64,000 nt of DNA from Hydrangea macrophylla (Eukaryota; Streptophyta; Magnoliopsida; Cornales; Hydrangeaceae). The position numbers and the translations under genes are program-made. The stretch spans positions 30,792,218 through 30,856,217 of the forward strand of contig CM066982.1 of NCBI GenBank assembly GCA_033977485.1. Reading direction: 5' to 3'. The notes under the pieces were generated by a model. It was given only the letters and a program-made list of their open reading frames with translations. It did no database searches and was not told where the DNA came from. Below are positions 43,146 through 54,075 of this stretch, piece after piece. Within the stretch, counting starts at the first letter, position 1; every line of letters begins with the position of its first letter.

Positions 43146-46100
43146 TGTAGACACCCCATTTTGTCGGCTATCAGATTTAGGAGACCCATAGATTGGTGGT
43201 TCACAATGATCGTAAAAGACTCAAAAGGACTCCTGGAAGTCAGCTCTATCTCTTAGAATGCTCAGAATGACCAAAATGACCCCTAAAAGCCCAAAAACTC
43301 CCAGATTTTGACCAAAAGTTCTGGAAACATGCTACGTCGTAAGGAAAGCGATAAAATGAGTTTCTAAGAGAAATCAGATGAAATCGTCAGCTCCCAGAGA
43401 CCCCCGGAAGTCCCGGAAGTTCCCGGAAAGTCCCCGTTGACCGGTTTGACCAAGGTTTGACTAGGTTTGACCAAGTTTGACCAAGTTTGACCGAAATCGT
43501 CCGAATTCACCAGAATCATTTTAAATCATGAGAAAAGTGTTAAAACAAGTTCCAAAAGAAAATCGAGCGAAAACATCAGCTCTCGGGAACTCCCAGAGGT
43601 TTCTAGAACTTCCCGGGAATCCCAGGTTTGACCAGTTTGACTAGAATTTGACTTTGGAACCGGGGCACCAAAACAATTTTCAAACATTTTTCATGGATAC
43701 TAGAGGTCAATAGCTTTCCAACGGTATATCGCACATAATTTCTGGATTTAAAACGAATTTATTATAAATTTCTAAAGGCGATCAAATTGGCTTTTATCGC
43801 AAATACCGCAAAACTTTTCAAAGTGACTTATCCCCAAACTATTTTTTATGTAAAGTAGACTCTAATACCTTTCCAACGGTATATCACAACCTCATTTTGG
43901 AGTTCATATGAATTTTCTGTGAATTTCGGACGAAATAGGGCCTTTTCGCGAATACCGGAAACTCAGGGGGCCTAAACAGCATTATCTGGACGAAGGGAGG
44001 AGTAGTGCCGCCGCGGCACTGGCCCAGTGCCGTCGCGGCACTCCCCTCCAGAACAGTGTATTTTTGTAATTTCTTTTGGGGGTTCAATTTGATATATTAG
44101 AAATCAAAACGACGTAGTTTTGGTTCCCAGCTTATTTTGGACCAATGGGAGACCATTTTAAACTTTTTGAAACTCCATTTACCACCCCTCCTTTGCCTAT
44201 AAAAGAAGTCATTTACTTCCATTTAGAGGGGAGACATGGAAGCTTAGAGAGAGCTTAGGAAGAAACTCTAGGGAAATATAGAGAGAGAAAGAGAAGAAGT
44301 AGTCTTCTTCTTCCATTTTTTCTAATCAAAGTGAGTTCTAATCTTGTTTTCCTCCACCATTCTTCTATATACTTCATCATCAACATACCCAATCACCATT
44401 TCTCTAAGCATTTTTGAGTTAGGAAGCTACTTCCATGTCCAAATGTCTATATCTATGAGTGAAACACCAAGCTACAAGTTCAATACATTATGAATATCAT
44501 CTATTGATCATTATCTATTTGCTTGTTTATACAATGTTCATCTCTTCTTACCTCATTTCTTTTTGACTTTTCTTTATTTACTTACTAGTTCATCATCATC
44601 TAAATGATGACATGAAGTTTGAGGTGAGTGAATCCTTATGGATAGTAGCTCTTGACCTCAAAAACATGTTTGATAGATGATGATCATAACTTCAATACCT
44701 TTAAGGTATTCTTGAAGTTATGTTCAAAATAAAAATGAATCTCTCCAATAATATTGGGAGTTATTCAATGATTCAAGGTTGGATGAGGTTCTAAGTGGTC
44801 ACATGGTAATCTCAAGAGTTTAAGTTCATGCTTTGAACATCTTTTTCAAAACCCCCAATCAAGAACTCAAACTCTATTTCAAAACCCAAATCCATTTTCT
44901 TCAAAAATGATCCAAAACAGTGAGCTGTTCAGATTCAAAGATTTGTTTTGAATTAAATACTTGAGTTATGATGATGAAACCACTTGGAAAATCTTCCTAA
45001 GACATCATAGTTTGTCCCCAATTTTTCCCATCAATTATAGAAATGTGAAAGTATTTGTTTTGGATGTGAGAAGTTCATATTCATAATCTGCCTCTGTTCT
45101 CACAGAATGTTCACCCAACTTCTTGCACTTATTCTGGATATTTTCGTCACTGTACATATATCTTTTCTATTTTTTTTATAAAACTTGGGTGTCTTAGGAA
45201 ACCTTTGGTATATAATGGGTCATCATAAACCTTTTATTTGATTTATGAAAAATCATACAAAATCAGTCAACAGTGCAGCTTTTGTTTCTGAGTCATGTGT
45301 ACATTCTGATTTATTTCTTTTAATCTGTGATAGCTATTGATGTTTGGCTTTTTGGGTTATTTTCTAGACACAATAAGGATGATCTCTGATTTTTCTCACA
45401 TTTTTCTAGGCACGTTTGTCCTCCCATTATAATGTTACAAAGTAATGCATACAGTCTGTCCACTATTCACAGCATTTCACTTTTTGGCTTTCACACTTTG
45501 ATGCAACACTCTCTTGTATCTAGATGAACCCATATCCCATGCACATGTTCTTTACCACTTTTAGCATGCTATGTCATGTCATGTATCATCTATCCTCTCA
45601 TGTATCATACTCCCATAGACTCTTGAGTTTGGTTTCCAAATAAAACCATGTTTTGCAAATACTTGGGAAGTTCTTGAAATAAGTTAGGAATTAATATTCC
45701 AAGTGGTTAGAATATTCATCCAAGTTCTGGAAGTATACTTTCAAAACCCCCATTTCAAAACCCGCCTCTTAAACCCCTCATTTTGATTCCAAGAAATAAA
45801 CCTTATTTTTCTCAAAACCCTCAAAACAGTGAGTCATTTAACTTCAAGGAATTATTTTGAGTTCAATAATCAATGTATGAATGTAAGACCACTTGGAAAG
45901 TCTTCCTAACTCATTAGAGAACACCCATGATTTTTGGTTTGACTTGGAAATACTTGAAAATGGTCCATTTGGATCCAAACATTTTCTGTAGACATTCTGT
46001 TTTTGATGTCACAGCAGCTAGTTCCACCTTCAACTTGTTTTCCAGAAAAACTTTTCCAAACGGGGTGGTCCTAACTTTTCCCTTAAACTTCAATGTCTTA

Positions 46101-47310
46101 GGAAACTTTCTGTATAAAATGGGCCTCTAGATCATTCGGTTTCATTTTCTAAGATTTTTCAACATTTCAGTCGACGGTACGGACTCTGTTTCTGAGTGAT
46201 CTTCATTGTTTATATGATTTCTCTCAATCTGTGATAGCTATCCAAGATTGGCCTTTTGGGTTGTGTTCTAGACACAATAACGAAGATCGCCATAAAAAAG
46301 CATGCATTGAAAACACTCTTAACCCCTCTTTTCAATTTCCAAAAGATCATGCTACTGTTCTGTCCACTATTCACAGCAAGCACATTTCAACTTTCATCCT
46401 TTGATTTGATGCTTGTATGCATTCCAAATTAGTTCATATCTTAGGAAGTAGTTCATACTACATTTGTACATATCCCATGATTATTTCATTCATTCATTCA
46501 TACACATTTTAGACTTCTAAGTCATTCTAGAAATCCATGTACACAAAACACACTACAACCTTTGCACATTTTAGATACATACATTGCATTCATGCAAGAT
46601 TTGGGGTTTTTGTAACTCTTAATCTAAGAAGATTATAAAGAATGATCACGATCATACGTTCATGCTTCCCCTTTGATCTAATCATCCTTTCTCATCCGTC
46701 CCGGGGATTGAGAGATCTTCTTTTCTCAAAGAATAACATGCATCATACCAGCTTGTTAAGCATATTTTGATTTCTTTGTTTATTTGTTTCAAGAACAATT
46801 CATGTCCCCTTTAGATTAGGAAAACTTGATTAATTGATATATGATTAGACGATTTTTCCTAGGTTTATTTGTGTGATCTTTCACTTCGCATTGTGTGATA
46901 TTTGGCTTAGATCTTATGAATGATATCTTATCTTTAGATCTTTCATTTCAAGTTTCTTATGTGATGTAATATACTATCGTAGTATTATTTTTCGAACCAT
47001 ACATAGTATAAGATGATTATTTGGATGCTAATTGAGGCCCGTCGAAAGACGGGGCGAGTTGAGGGTGTTTTAGTCGCGACAAAGGCTCCTTCCTCTCTCG
47101 TACCAAAACCCCGAACCAAGTTCTTTGGTTATGAAGGGCCGGTGCCCTTATCCGCTTGGGTGAGTCAAAATTAGGTTTCTTGGTTCCTTAAAGACCAAGT
47201 GGCGACTCTGTATCTGTTTTCAACAGACCATTTTCTTTTCTTTGATCCAAGTCAAATTCCTTTTCAAAACAATCTCAAACAAGAGAAGTGGTCCACTTCC
47301 GGTGTCCACA
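43146..47310 (+). repeat. Ogre-like 5' LTR (4165 bp)
   Basis: TGTAGACACC...GGTGTCCACA; one base of the terminal inverted repeat differs. TATA box TATAAAA at 44198-44204. The GC-rich palindromic repeat is shorter here (about 44007-44041, two units against three at 33499). Otherwise it is closely collinear with 32644-36828. Confidence 0.92.
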
Positions 47311-47313
47311 ATC

Positions 47314-47332
47314 TGGCGACTCTGCTGGGGAT
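47314..47332 (+). promoter_or_regulatory. primer-binding site of the Ogre-like element
   Basis: TGGCGACTCTGCTGGGGAT, three bases after the LTR. From memory of plant tRNA-Arg(ACG), the expected site is TGGCGACTCCGCTGGGGAT, one mismatch. A tRNA-Arg primer is known for Ogre elements of the Tat branch, which supports the family call. Confidence 0.85.
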
Positions 47333-48560
47333 ATTTATTTTAAAACAAAATAATACAGATGTTTGACTCATAAGAAGCATCCTTAAAATCATCTTTTTAC
47401 TGTGTTTGGTTTACCGCATTGCACTTCTGCATTTCCCCTCCGACTGTGTCTGAAACGCGTCGCTGACATTGTTCAGGTCTTGCTGTGCCAGGGCACAAGT
47501 CACCGTTGATACTGTACCTTCCAAGGTATATCAAAAAGAGTAAAAACCTCCGTAGCGTCTCCCCGACAGTATATTGGAACTCTCGTCAACGGACCCTCTT
47601 TGACTAAACCCAGCCTTTGCATATAGATTCCTGTAGAACCTTTCATAGGACTGTTGATTTATCTTTTCAGATAGGACAATGTGATATAACTACTGTATGC
47701 CCTGGTGGGATTACCTGCGCAGTGTAGACGCTTATGTGACATAGAACAGAACCTCTTTCTTATGATTCCCAAGGCAATCGCTCACATGTGATCACATTGA
47801 GTTGACTTGCCTAGGCACCATGATAAGGATGTCTGCTCCATGCTCACAAAGATATACACAGCAAACCTTGTTTGTTGGTCCTGAGACATAGGAGTATGAA
47901 AACTTGCTAGAAAGTATGATCACCATCATCACCTATTCCCGTCGTATATCCCTATTTCTTCCAACAGAAACTCTACCCAACTCATCAGGATATCCCTGTT
48001 TCTCTTAGAAACTCTGTCCGAATCACCAAGATTTCCTAGAAATCCCTATTTCTTCCCCAGAATACCCAGAAACCTCAATTTTTCTAAGAAATTCTGATAT
48101 ACTTGTTTTTCCCAGAAACTCTGTCTGACTTACCCAGTTATATCTGTTTTCCCAGAAGCTCTCTCAGATTACTCAGAAATCTCAATTTCTCCCAGAAATT
48201 CCGGTATACTTGTTGCTCCCAGAAACTCTGTCCAACTTACCCGAGTTTTCATGTTTTCCCATAAGCTCTATCCAAATCTCCAAGATTTCCCAAAAATTCC
48301 AACAACTCCATCCAAACTTCCCAAAAATGCCTAGATGTACCAATTTCTCCCAGAAATTCTGATTCCCAATTTCTCCTAGAAGCTCAGTCCAAATCAACCA
48401 GAAATCCCTATTTCTCCTAGAAACTCAAATGACTTCTAGAAATTTCTCCGAATCTTCCAGATCCCTATTTCTCCCAGAAACTCTATCCAAAATTCCCTAA
48501 GTATCCCAGAAATTCCCTTGGTGATCACACTAGAAATTAAGGTTAGCACACTCTGTATGC
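47333..48560 (+). repeat. Ogre-like leader with degenerate tandem repeats
   Basis: Non-coding leader. From about 47940 to 48510 the words 'tttctcccagaaactctgtcc' split by small changes, and 'atccctatttct', recur about ten times at irregular 40-60-bp spacing, a decayed tandem array. No ORF of note before 48698. Confidence 0.75.
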
Positions 48561-48697
48561 CTAGGACCTTATTTGTTTAGCTGCTATCTGTTAGAAATAG
48601 GAGCATCATATAGATTAGGGCTTGCAACCGCATGCTTGTCTCATATGCATACACAATTCGTGTCAGTCTACATGCACGTACATCTCGTTAGTCTCAC

Positions 48698-49279
48698 ATG
48701 TGTCAGTCTCTACACATCAAATGCATACATGTCATCATATTCACTCATGTCAAACGTTATATAGGGGTCATATACATACTACGACCGTCATCGGTTCACG
48801 TCGATGAATTCTTCAAAATCTCTGATCATCTCTCCCTGATAGGAGTCCATAAGAAGTGTTTCGCGCCTCCGCTAATTTGGACTTTTACTTCTATTTGCAG
48901 AAAAATCGTAGCCCCGGGTAAAAACACTATTGTACCTCCCCAAATTCATTATCGTGATCACGGGCTAGCACAAACCATCATCGATCCACCAATGGCCTAC
49001 AAAGCTCTGGAAGAGAAAGTGAACAAGCTACAAACCACTGTTGAGCAGTTGAGTTTAAGGGTGAGTCGATTTGAGAAGATGGCACGGAGCATTAGCAAAG
49101 AACTGCTTGAAATGGGGACCAGAATTGGGGATGCCATCACAGAAGAAAAGTTCAAGAATGATGAACCCCAACACCAGTCCAAGAGGCCTAAATACTCCCG
49201 ACACTCCCCGGATGTCAACGCCCTGCGCAGCCAACCCATGGCATACCCTCATCGGCCATACCAATCCTCCAACCAAACC
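48698..49279 (+). pseudogene. Ogre-like first ORF, N-terminal fragment
   Basis: An open frame with a likely true start at the ATG near 48992 (MAYKALEEKVNKLQTTVEQL). The next about 60 residues are coiled-coil-like (heptad pattern LEEKVNKLQTTVEQLSLRVSRFEKM), followed by a polar DEPQHQSKRPKYSRHSP tail. The frame then runs into C sequence after STIDEI and stops. It could be the Gag N terminus or the extra ORF1 that Ogre elements carry before gag; the fragment is too short to decide. Confidence 0.55.
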
Positions 49280-50668
49280 ACTATTGATGAAATCTGAGCT
49301 AAACAGGTTCAAGATCCAACATTGAAGAAGATTCATGATGAAATACCTGAGGGTAAGCAACCAGAATTTACTTTTGAGAATGGTATGTTGAAATTCAAGG
49401 ATCTGGTTTGTATACCCAATGTGAATGGTATCGTGACTTGTGGGAAATCTATTGGTGGTCAGGGATGAAACGTGAAGTGGCAGAGCATGTGGCAAAGTGT
49501 CTGGCTTGTCAGAGGGTAAAAGTGGAACATCAAAAACCAGCGAGAAAATTAGAACCAGTACCTATATTAGAATGGAAATGGAAAAATATCACAATGGACT
49601 TCATGGGAGGCTTACCAAGATCTAGAAAGTCAAATGACAATGTATGGGTAATCGTTGATCGATTGACCAAGTCGGCACATTTTCTACCAATCAAGACCAA
49701 CGATCTGAAGAAATTATCTGAATTATATGTTCAAGAAATTGTAAGACTTCATGGAGTTCCAGTATCTATAGTTTCAGATCGAGATATTGTATTTACATCA
49801 GGATTTTGGTGAGGAATGTAGAGAGCGATGGGTACAAGATTGAGTTTCAGTACAACTTTTTCATCCTCAAACAGATGGACAGTTAGAGCGTGTGATTAAA
49901 ATACTAGAAGATATGCTTCGACTTTGTGTTTTGGATTTTAAAGGTGATTGAGAAGAGCACTTGCCATTGGCTGAATTTGTATATAATAATAGTTATCAAT
50001 CCAGTATTGGGATGGTGCCTTTTGAGGCTTTATAGTGGCGTAAGTGTCGTTCTCCACTTTGTTGGACCGAGGTTGGTGAGAGGACATTGATAGGACCTAA
50101 AATCGTTCAGTAGACTACGAAAAAGATAAAGACAATACAACAACGACTTTAAATAGTTCAAAGTAGATATCAAAGCTATGCAGACATGGAAAGAAGATCG
50201 ATGAACTTTGAAGTTGGGGATTTTGTATTCTTGAAAGTATCACCTTCAATGGGTATTACGAGGTTTGGGAAACATGGGAAGTTGAATCCAAGGTATGTTA
50301 GGCCATTTAAGATCATTGGCAGAGTTGGACCAATAGCCGTTCTGTTGGAGTTGCCACCCGAGTTGGCTAATGTACACGATGTATTTCATATATCAATGTT
50401 AAGAAAATGTGTATCAGATTCAAAGAAAGTGATTTTTCAAGAGTCGTTAGAAGTCAGGGAAGACTTAACCTATATCGAGCATCCAGTCAAGATTCTTGAC
50501 AAAAAAGAGCAAGTTTTGCAGACAAAGACTATTTCTTTAGTTATGGTGTTGTGGCGAAATCATTCTGTTGAGGAAGCCACGTGGGAAAGAGAAGATGAAA
50601 TAAAAGAGAAGTATCCATCTTGTTCGAAACATGAAGTACTACGAGTTTGGGGACAAGCTCCTTTTTAA
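49280..50668 (+). pseudogene. gypsy integrase with chromodomain-like C terminus, C internal2
   Basis: It starts in AK*VQDPTLKKIHDEIPEGKQ, loses 64 bp between two GTATC words at about 49430 (removing the first zinc-ligand His), then HVAKCLACQRVKVEHQKP, ITMDFMGGLPRSRKSNDNVW, SIVSDRDIVFTSGFW, TGA. The C-terminal frame 50186-50668 is intact over the chromodomain-like region: EDLTYIEHPVKILDKKEQVL, VMVLWRNHSVEEATWERED. It shares nonsense codons with internal1 (after FW, in EAL*WRKCRSP and in IVQ*TTKK). Confidence 0.9.
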
Positions 50669-50680
50669 GGAGGGGAGAGA

Positions 50681-52803
50681 TGTGACATCTGCTCCTGTGA
50701 TTTATATTTAATATTGCTTTAGCATGCATAATCATGAGTTAATGTTAATTAATGTGTTATGTGAGACTTATTGAAGTGGGATTAACCCACTAAGTTGATT
50801 ATGGGTGTCCAGTTGGGAACCCAGTAATGGCCAGTATGGCAACCCCAAGTTGGGATATGTGTTGATGGGTCCAAGTTGAGATGGGACAACAATATGTGGA
50901 ACACCCTATGTGCCTAAATGTTTATTAAGGCTTAAATGACTTATTATTTTATTGTTGATAATATCATGTTAGTACGTGATGACCACTTTTGGGTCAATTA
51001 GGGGTACCTTTGTGAGCACGAATTGAACACATTACGTAATTAGTAGGCTAATTAGCAACTTCATATAATTATATGGACCACTTATGGGTCCCATGCGAGA
51101 CATAGACAAATACTCATTTAAGTTTGGGATAGTTTTAATACAATTTAATAGATATTAGGTGCGTAGTTGCAAAAGTAGTAAAATTGTGTGTAGGTTATAA
51201 TAAAATTGGAAAATTCTTGTATATGAGACACGTTGAGGGATGAGTCTTCTCATCTTCCTCCTTGATTAATATAGTAAAAAGAGATATACGTAGATATTTT
51301 ATCGACGGAAAGACGACGACGTTCTTGACGACAATTGACGCTCCTAACGACTTTGGTTTTCAAAATAGGCTATATATTCGGACTCCTGGAGGTAAGTCTA
51401 ATCTATTGGTACTAATTTTATTGAGTTCTGTGACAATTTTTCCGTGACCCATTTTGGAGTTTAAGCTCATAACTTGTAATTTATGTATAGGGTTTGTACC
51501 TGGTTCTTAGTAGGGCTTTAATCTCACACTTAGGAGCGAAACCCAAGAGGTGAGTGATGTTAATTTTGATATTTGGATGATTTCCATGTTGGGTTCAATT
51601 GTAATGCCAAAGCATGCCTAATTTGCTTAATTTAACTTATTTAGTTTATTATTTGGCAAAATTCATGTGGCTAAATTAGGCCCAATTTATTTGTGAAAGC
51701 ACGGTGTAATGATTAAATGAACATGTTGAGTTGCCTATTTGGGTTAATGGAAATTGCTAGTTCTATACCATCATGAGATAATCTTTGTGGTGACGACCAC
51801 GGCCGCCAGAGGCCTATGGGACTGCACGTGTGAGGGCGTGGGTCATGACTAGTCACGTGGGCTTGGGGAGTGGAGCCGCGGGCAAGCCGGTAGTGGTGGG
51901 AGTGAAATATTAATTGTCAGAGACTATAGTTCTTTGTAATATGTTGAATTGAGCGTGTTTATTATCCATGTTCATGACCTCGACCAGCCTACTCGGGTCT
52001 TGTAGTTCATGATTGGCTTTGCTCACAATCATATAGCTTATATATTGTAGTGGTTATTGAATAACCATCGTAGGTGTTAGCGGTGAGGAATCGGGGAAGT
52101 GAGCTGGGAAATGGCTTGGCTAGTTTATGGGTTTGGAGGTTGTTGTAATTTTGTTAATAGTTACTTGTTTTTTAGTGTTAAACTTGTAATGTGTTTGTAA
52201 TTAGTTTCAAATCCCGATGGTAGTGTATGTTGTAACATAGTTGGTATAAATGTATAATAGGAGTTGGTAGCCTTGATGCTTGTAATATATGGTTTTGGTG
52301 GTTAAATGTTTATGTATAGAGCTTGGGTTAGTTTGGGACGTTATCTTGAAGTTTTACTCTTTGAGTTTGATCGGTTAATTGTTATATTTAGTACCTTTAT
52401 TAGAGTATTTAAAAACTCTTGCTTGAACTTGGAAGCTCATGTTTGTGACTTTGGTTTTATTCTAGATGATTTGAAGCATTAGTGTTGATTTCAACTTGTG
52501 ATTTGGTAATGTTATATGAGAATTTACTACTTGTTAAAACATGGCAATTGGTTGATAGAATTTGTAGAGAGGCTTTTGTCCGATCAATTTTCAACATTTA
52601 TAATTCAAACTTTTTACTTAGAGAGGGTCTCTTGGGACTCCTCTGAACCTTTGGAAAAGAAACTTTTGAAAATGTCTGTTGTTTTCTGAGCTTCTTAGGT
52701 TTAAGATTATTTTAAACTTATTTTGGAACTTTAATCCCTTGTGTCAGGTCTTGGTGGCATGCCACGTGTCCTAGAATCATTTGGGTGGTTCCAGGGCGTG
52801 ACA
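50681..52803 (+). repeat. C LTR3 (the only uninterrupted LTR of complex C, 2123 bp)
   Basis: TGTGACATCTGCTCC to CAGGGCGTGACA, PPT before and PBS after. It provides the reference for the other C LTRs and carries the 35-bp segment near 51980 (ACCTCGACCAGCCTACTCGG) that LTR1 lacks. Confidence 0.95.
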
Positions 52804-52808
52804 TTTAG

Positions 52809-52821
52809 TGGTATCAGAGCG
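52809..52821 (+). promoter_or_regulatory. primer-binding site of C internal3
   Basis: TGGTATCAGAGCG after TTTAG, identical to 30307-30319. Confidence 0.92.
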
Positions 52822-52988
52822 ATAGGCTTAGAACCTTGGGTACGAGAGACGACGATTGAGAGTACGTGTAGATGATGAGCATGTAGATGCATTTCATGAA
52901 TACATTTGAGTAATTGCTGCTATATTTTATTATAATATATTGGCATAGCATGCAAGATGTTTATTTGAATTGACTGACATGTAAGAAA

Positions 52989-53715
52989 ATGGATCCGAAT
53001 CGGGAACATTCACCTCATTTGAGGTTGGACCATCTAGAAGATGTAGTAAGTAATTTTGTTAGGGCAGTAAGTGATCAAATGAGTGGTGATAGACCTGCAA
53101 ACCCACAACTACGGGCTGAACGGGGAGTCATTGAGCAATTTTATAAAAGGAAACCAAGTCAATTTGATGGAGGTCCAAATCCATCACAAGCTGATCATTG
53201 GGTATTGGATATGGAACGTATCTTTCGGGCGATAGAGTGTACATATGGTGAGAAGATAATCTGTGCTACTGATACTTTGAAAGGTGAAGCCCAGAACTGG
53301 TGGACAAATATGATTGATCAAGGGGCACCGGAGACGTGGGACAGATTTGTAAAGGTTTTCTATAAGCGGTACTTTCCAGCATCTATCAAGACACAGATGG
53401 GGCGAGATTTTGCATACTTGCAATAATGGGATATGACAATAAATGAGTAGGCAGCCAAGTACAACAGTTTACTTCGATTTGCACATCGAATAGTACCAGT
53501 AAAAGTTGATAGAGCACGAAAATTCGAGGAGGGACTTCAGGATAACATTAGAAGCCGAGTTGATACACACCAACTTTAAAAAGTGGCTGATGTACAAGAT
53601 GTTGCCTTGATAGCAGAAAGAGATATTGACAAGTACAAATAGAGCCAACAGAATAAGTGGCCAGCTGAGGGAAAGGGTAAAGGACAAGGTTTTTTTAAGC
53701 AGCCGTTCTCGCGAG
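52989..53715 (+). pseudogene. gypsy gag of C internal3 (3' truncated)
   Basis: ATG at 52989: MDPNREHSPHLRLDHLEDVV, open to 53426 (ETWDRFVKVFYKRYFPASIK, then TAA after AYLQ). It keeps AGA after QDNI (53551) where internal1 and internal2 have TGA, so it is the least degraded copy at that codon. The sequence ends at CCGTTCTCGCGAGG, fused to the 3' end of LTR4 with GGTT in common. Confidence 0.88.
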
Positions 53716-53968
53716 GTTGATAGAATTTGTAGAGGGACTTTTGTTCGATCGATTTACAACATTTATAATTCAAACTTTTTACTTGGAGAGGGTCTCTTGG
53801 GACTCCTCTGAATCTTTGGAAAAGAAACTTTTGAAAATGTTCGTTGTTTTATGAGCTTCTTAGGTTTAAGCTTATTTTAAACATATTTTGGAACTTTGAT
53901 CACTTGTGTAAGGCCTTGGTGGCGTGCCACGTGTCCTAGAATCATTTGGGCGGTTCCGGGGCGTAACA
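53716..53968 (+). repeat. C LTR4 (last 253 bp only)
   Basis: Matches the end of LTR3 from about 52551 (GATAGAATTTGTAGAG) to the terminus, ending GGGGCGTAACA. It is followed by CAAAC (53969-53973), the right TSD of the whole array. About 8 kb of internal sequence and about 1.87 kb of LTR are missing between gag and this end. Confidence 0.92.
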
Positions 53969-53973
53969 CAAAC

Positions 53974-54075
53974 AAACTACTAAGGGTCAACTCGCAAGAA
54001 AAGCAACCTCTGGTCTATCCGAGATCGATGCCTCGCTACCTGACTCCCTTAATCCAAAAACTTTGTGGTATTCCT
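53974..54075 (-). pseudogene. element E, part 2: more of the antisense gene relic
   Basis: Read on minus this gives TRGCFSCELTLSSLFVSDLS, joining across the C insertion to RLRERYDLP at 7460 and below. Gene 2 of B reads TDRTVFACESTSSVLRSGDLLRIRERY here. Two in-frame TAGs lie further upstream. The segment is only 102 bp because copia F is inserted at 54076 after TTCCT. Confidence 0.85.

Larger units (their letters stand above)
43146..49279 (+). mobile_element. Ogre-like element, 5' part (LTR, PBS, leader, first ORF), truncated
   Basis: The LTR 43146-47310 is followed by a tRNA-Arg-type PBS at 47314 and about 1.95 kb of internal sequence, ending abruptly at about 49279 in C integrase text. About 440 bp of C (end of RNase H and following) is missing at this right end, so Ogre sequence and target were deleted together. 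The join has TATT in common on both sides. The insertion point (GGTTTGGGCTGT) differs from that of the solo LTR at 32644, so these are two independent insertions. Confidence 0.87.
7474..53968 (+). mobile_element. complex C: tandem array of a chromodomain Ty3/gypsy element with nested insertions
   Basis: The order is LTR1 (7474-30301, broken by B, a LINE and D), internal1 (30302-39224), LTR2 (39225-40540, 3' truncated), internal2 (40541-50680), LTR3 (50681-52803), internal3 (52804-53715, gag only) and LTR4 (53716-53968, 3' end only). One TSD pair, CAAAC, flanks the whole. LTRs begin TGTGAC and end GTGACA or GTAACA, PBS is TGGTATCAGAGCG and PPT AAGGAGGGGAGAGA. The integrase ends in a chromodomain-like segment, which points to the Tekay/Del group of chromoviruses. 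Internal1 and internal2 share several nonsense codons, so the duplication copied an already dead element. Confidence 0.9.

Noticed and set aside
49055..49495. 146-residue minus-strand ORF across the Ogre/C junction
   Set aside because: It crosses a deletion join between two unrelated elements, so it cannot be an evolved gene.
39225..53968. Two or three separate insertions of C next to each other
   Set aside because: No TSD at inner LTRs, shared LTRs between internals, shared nonsense codons, and an outer CAAAC pair with restored E reading frame all indicate one insertion followed by tandem duplication.
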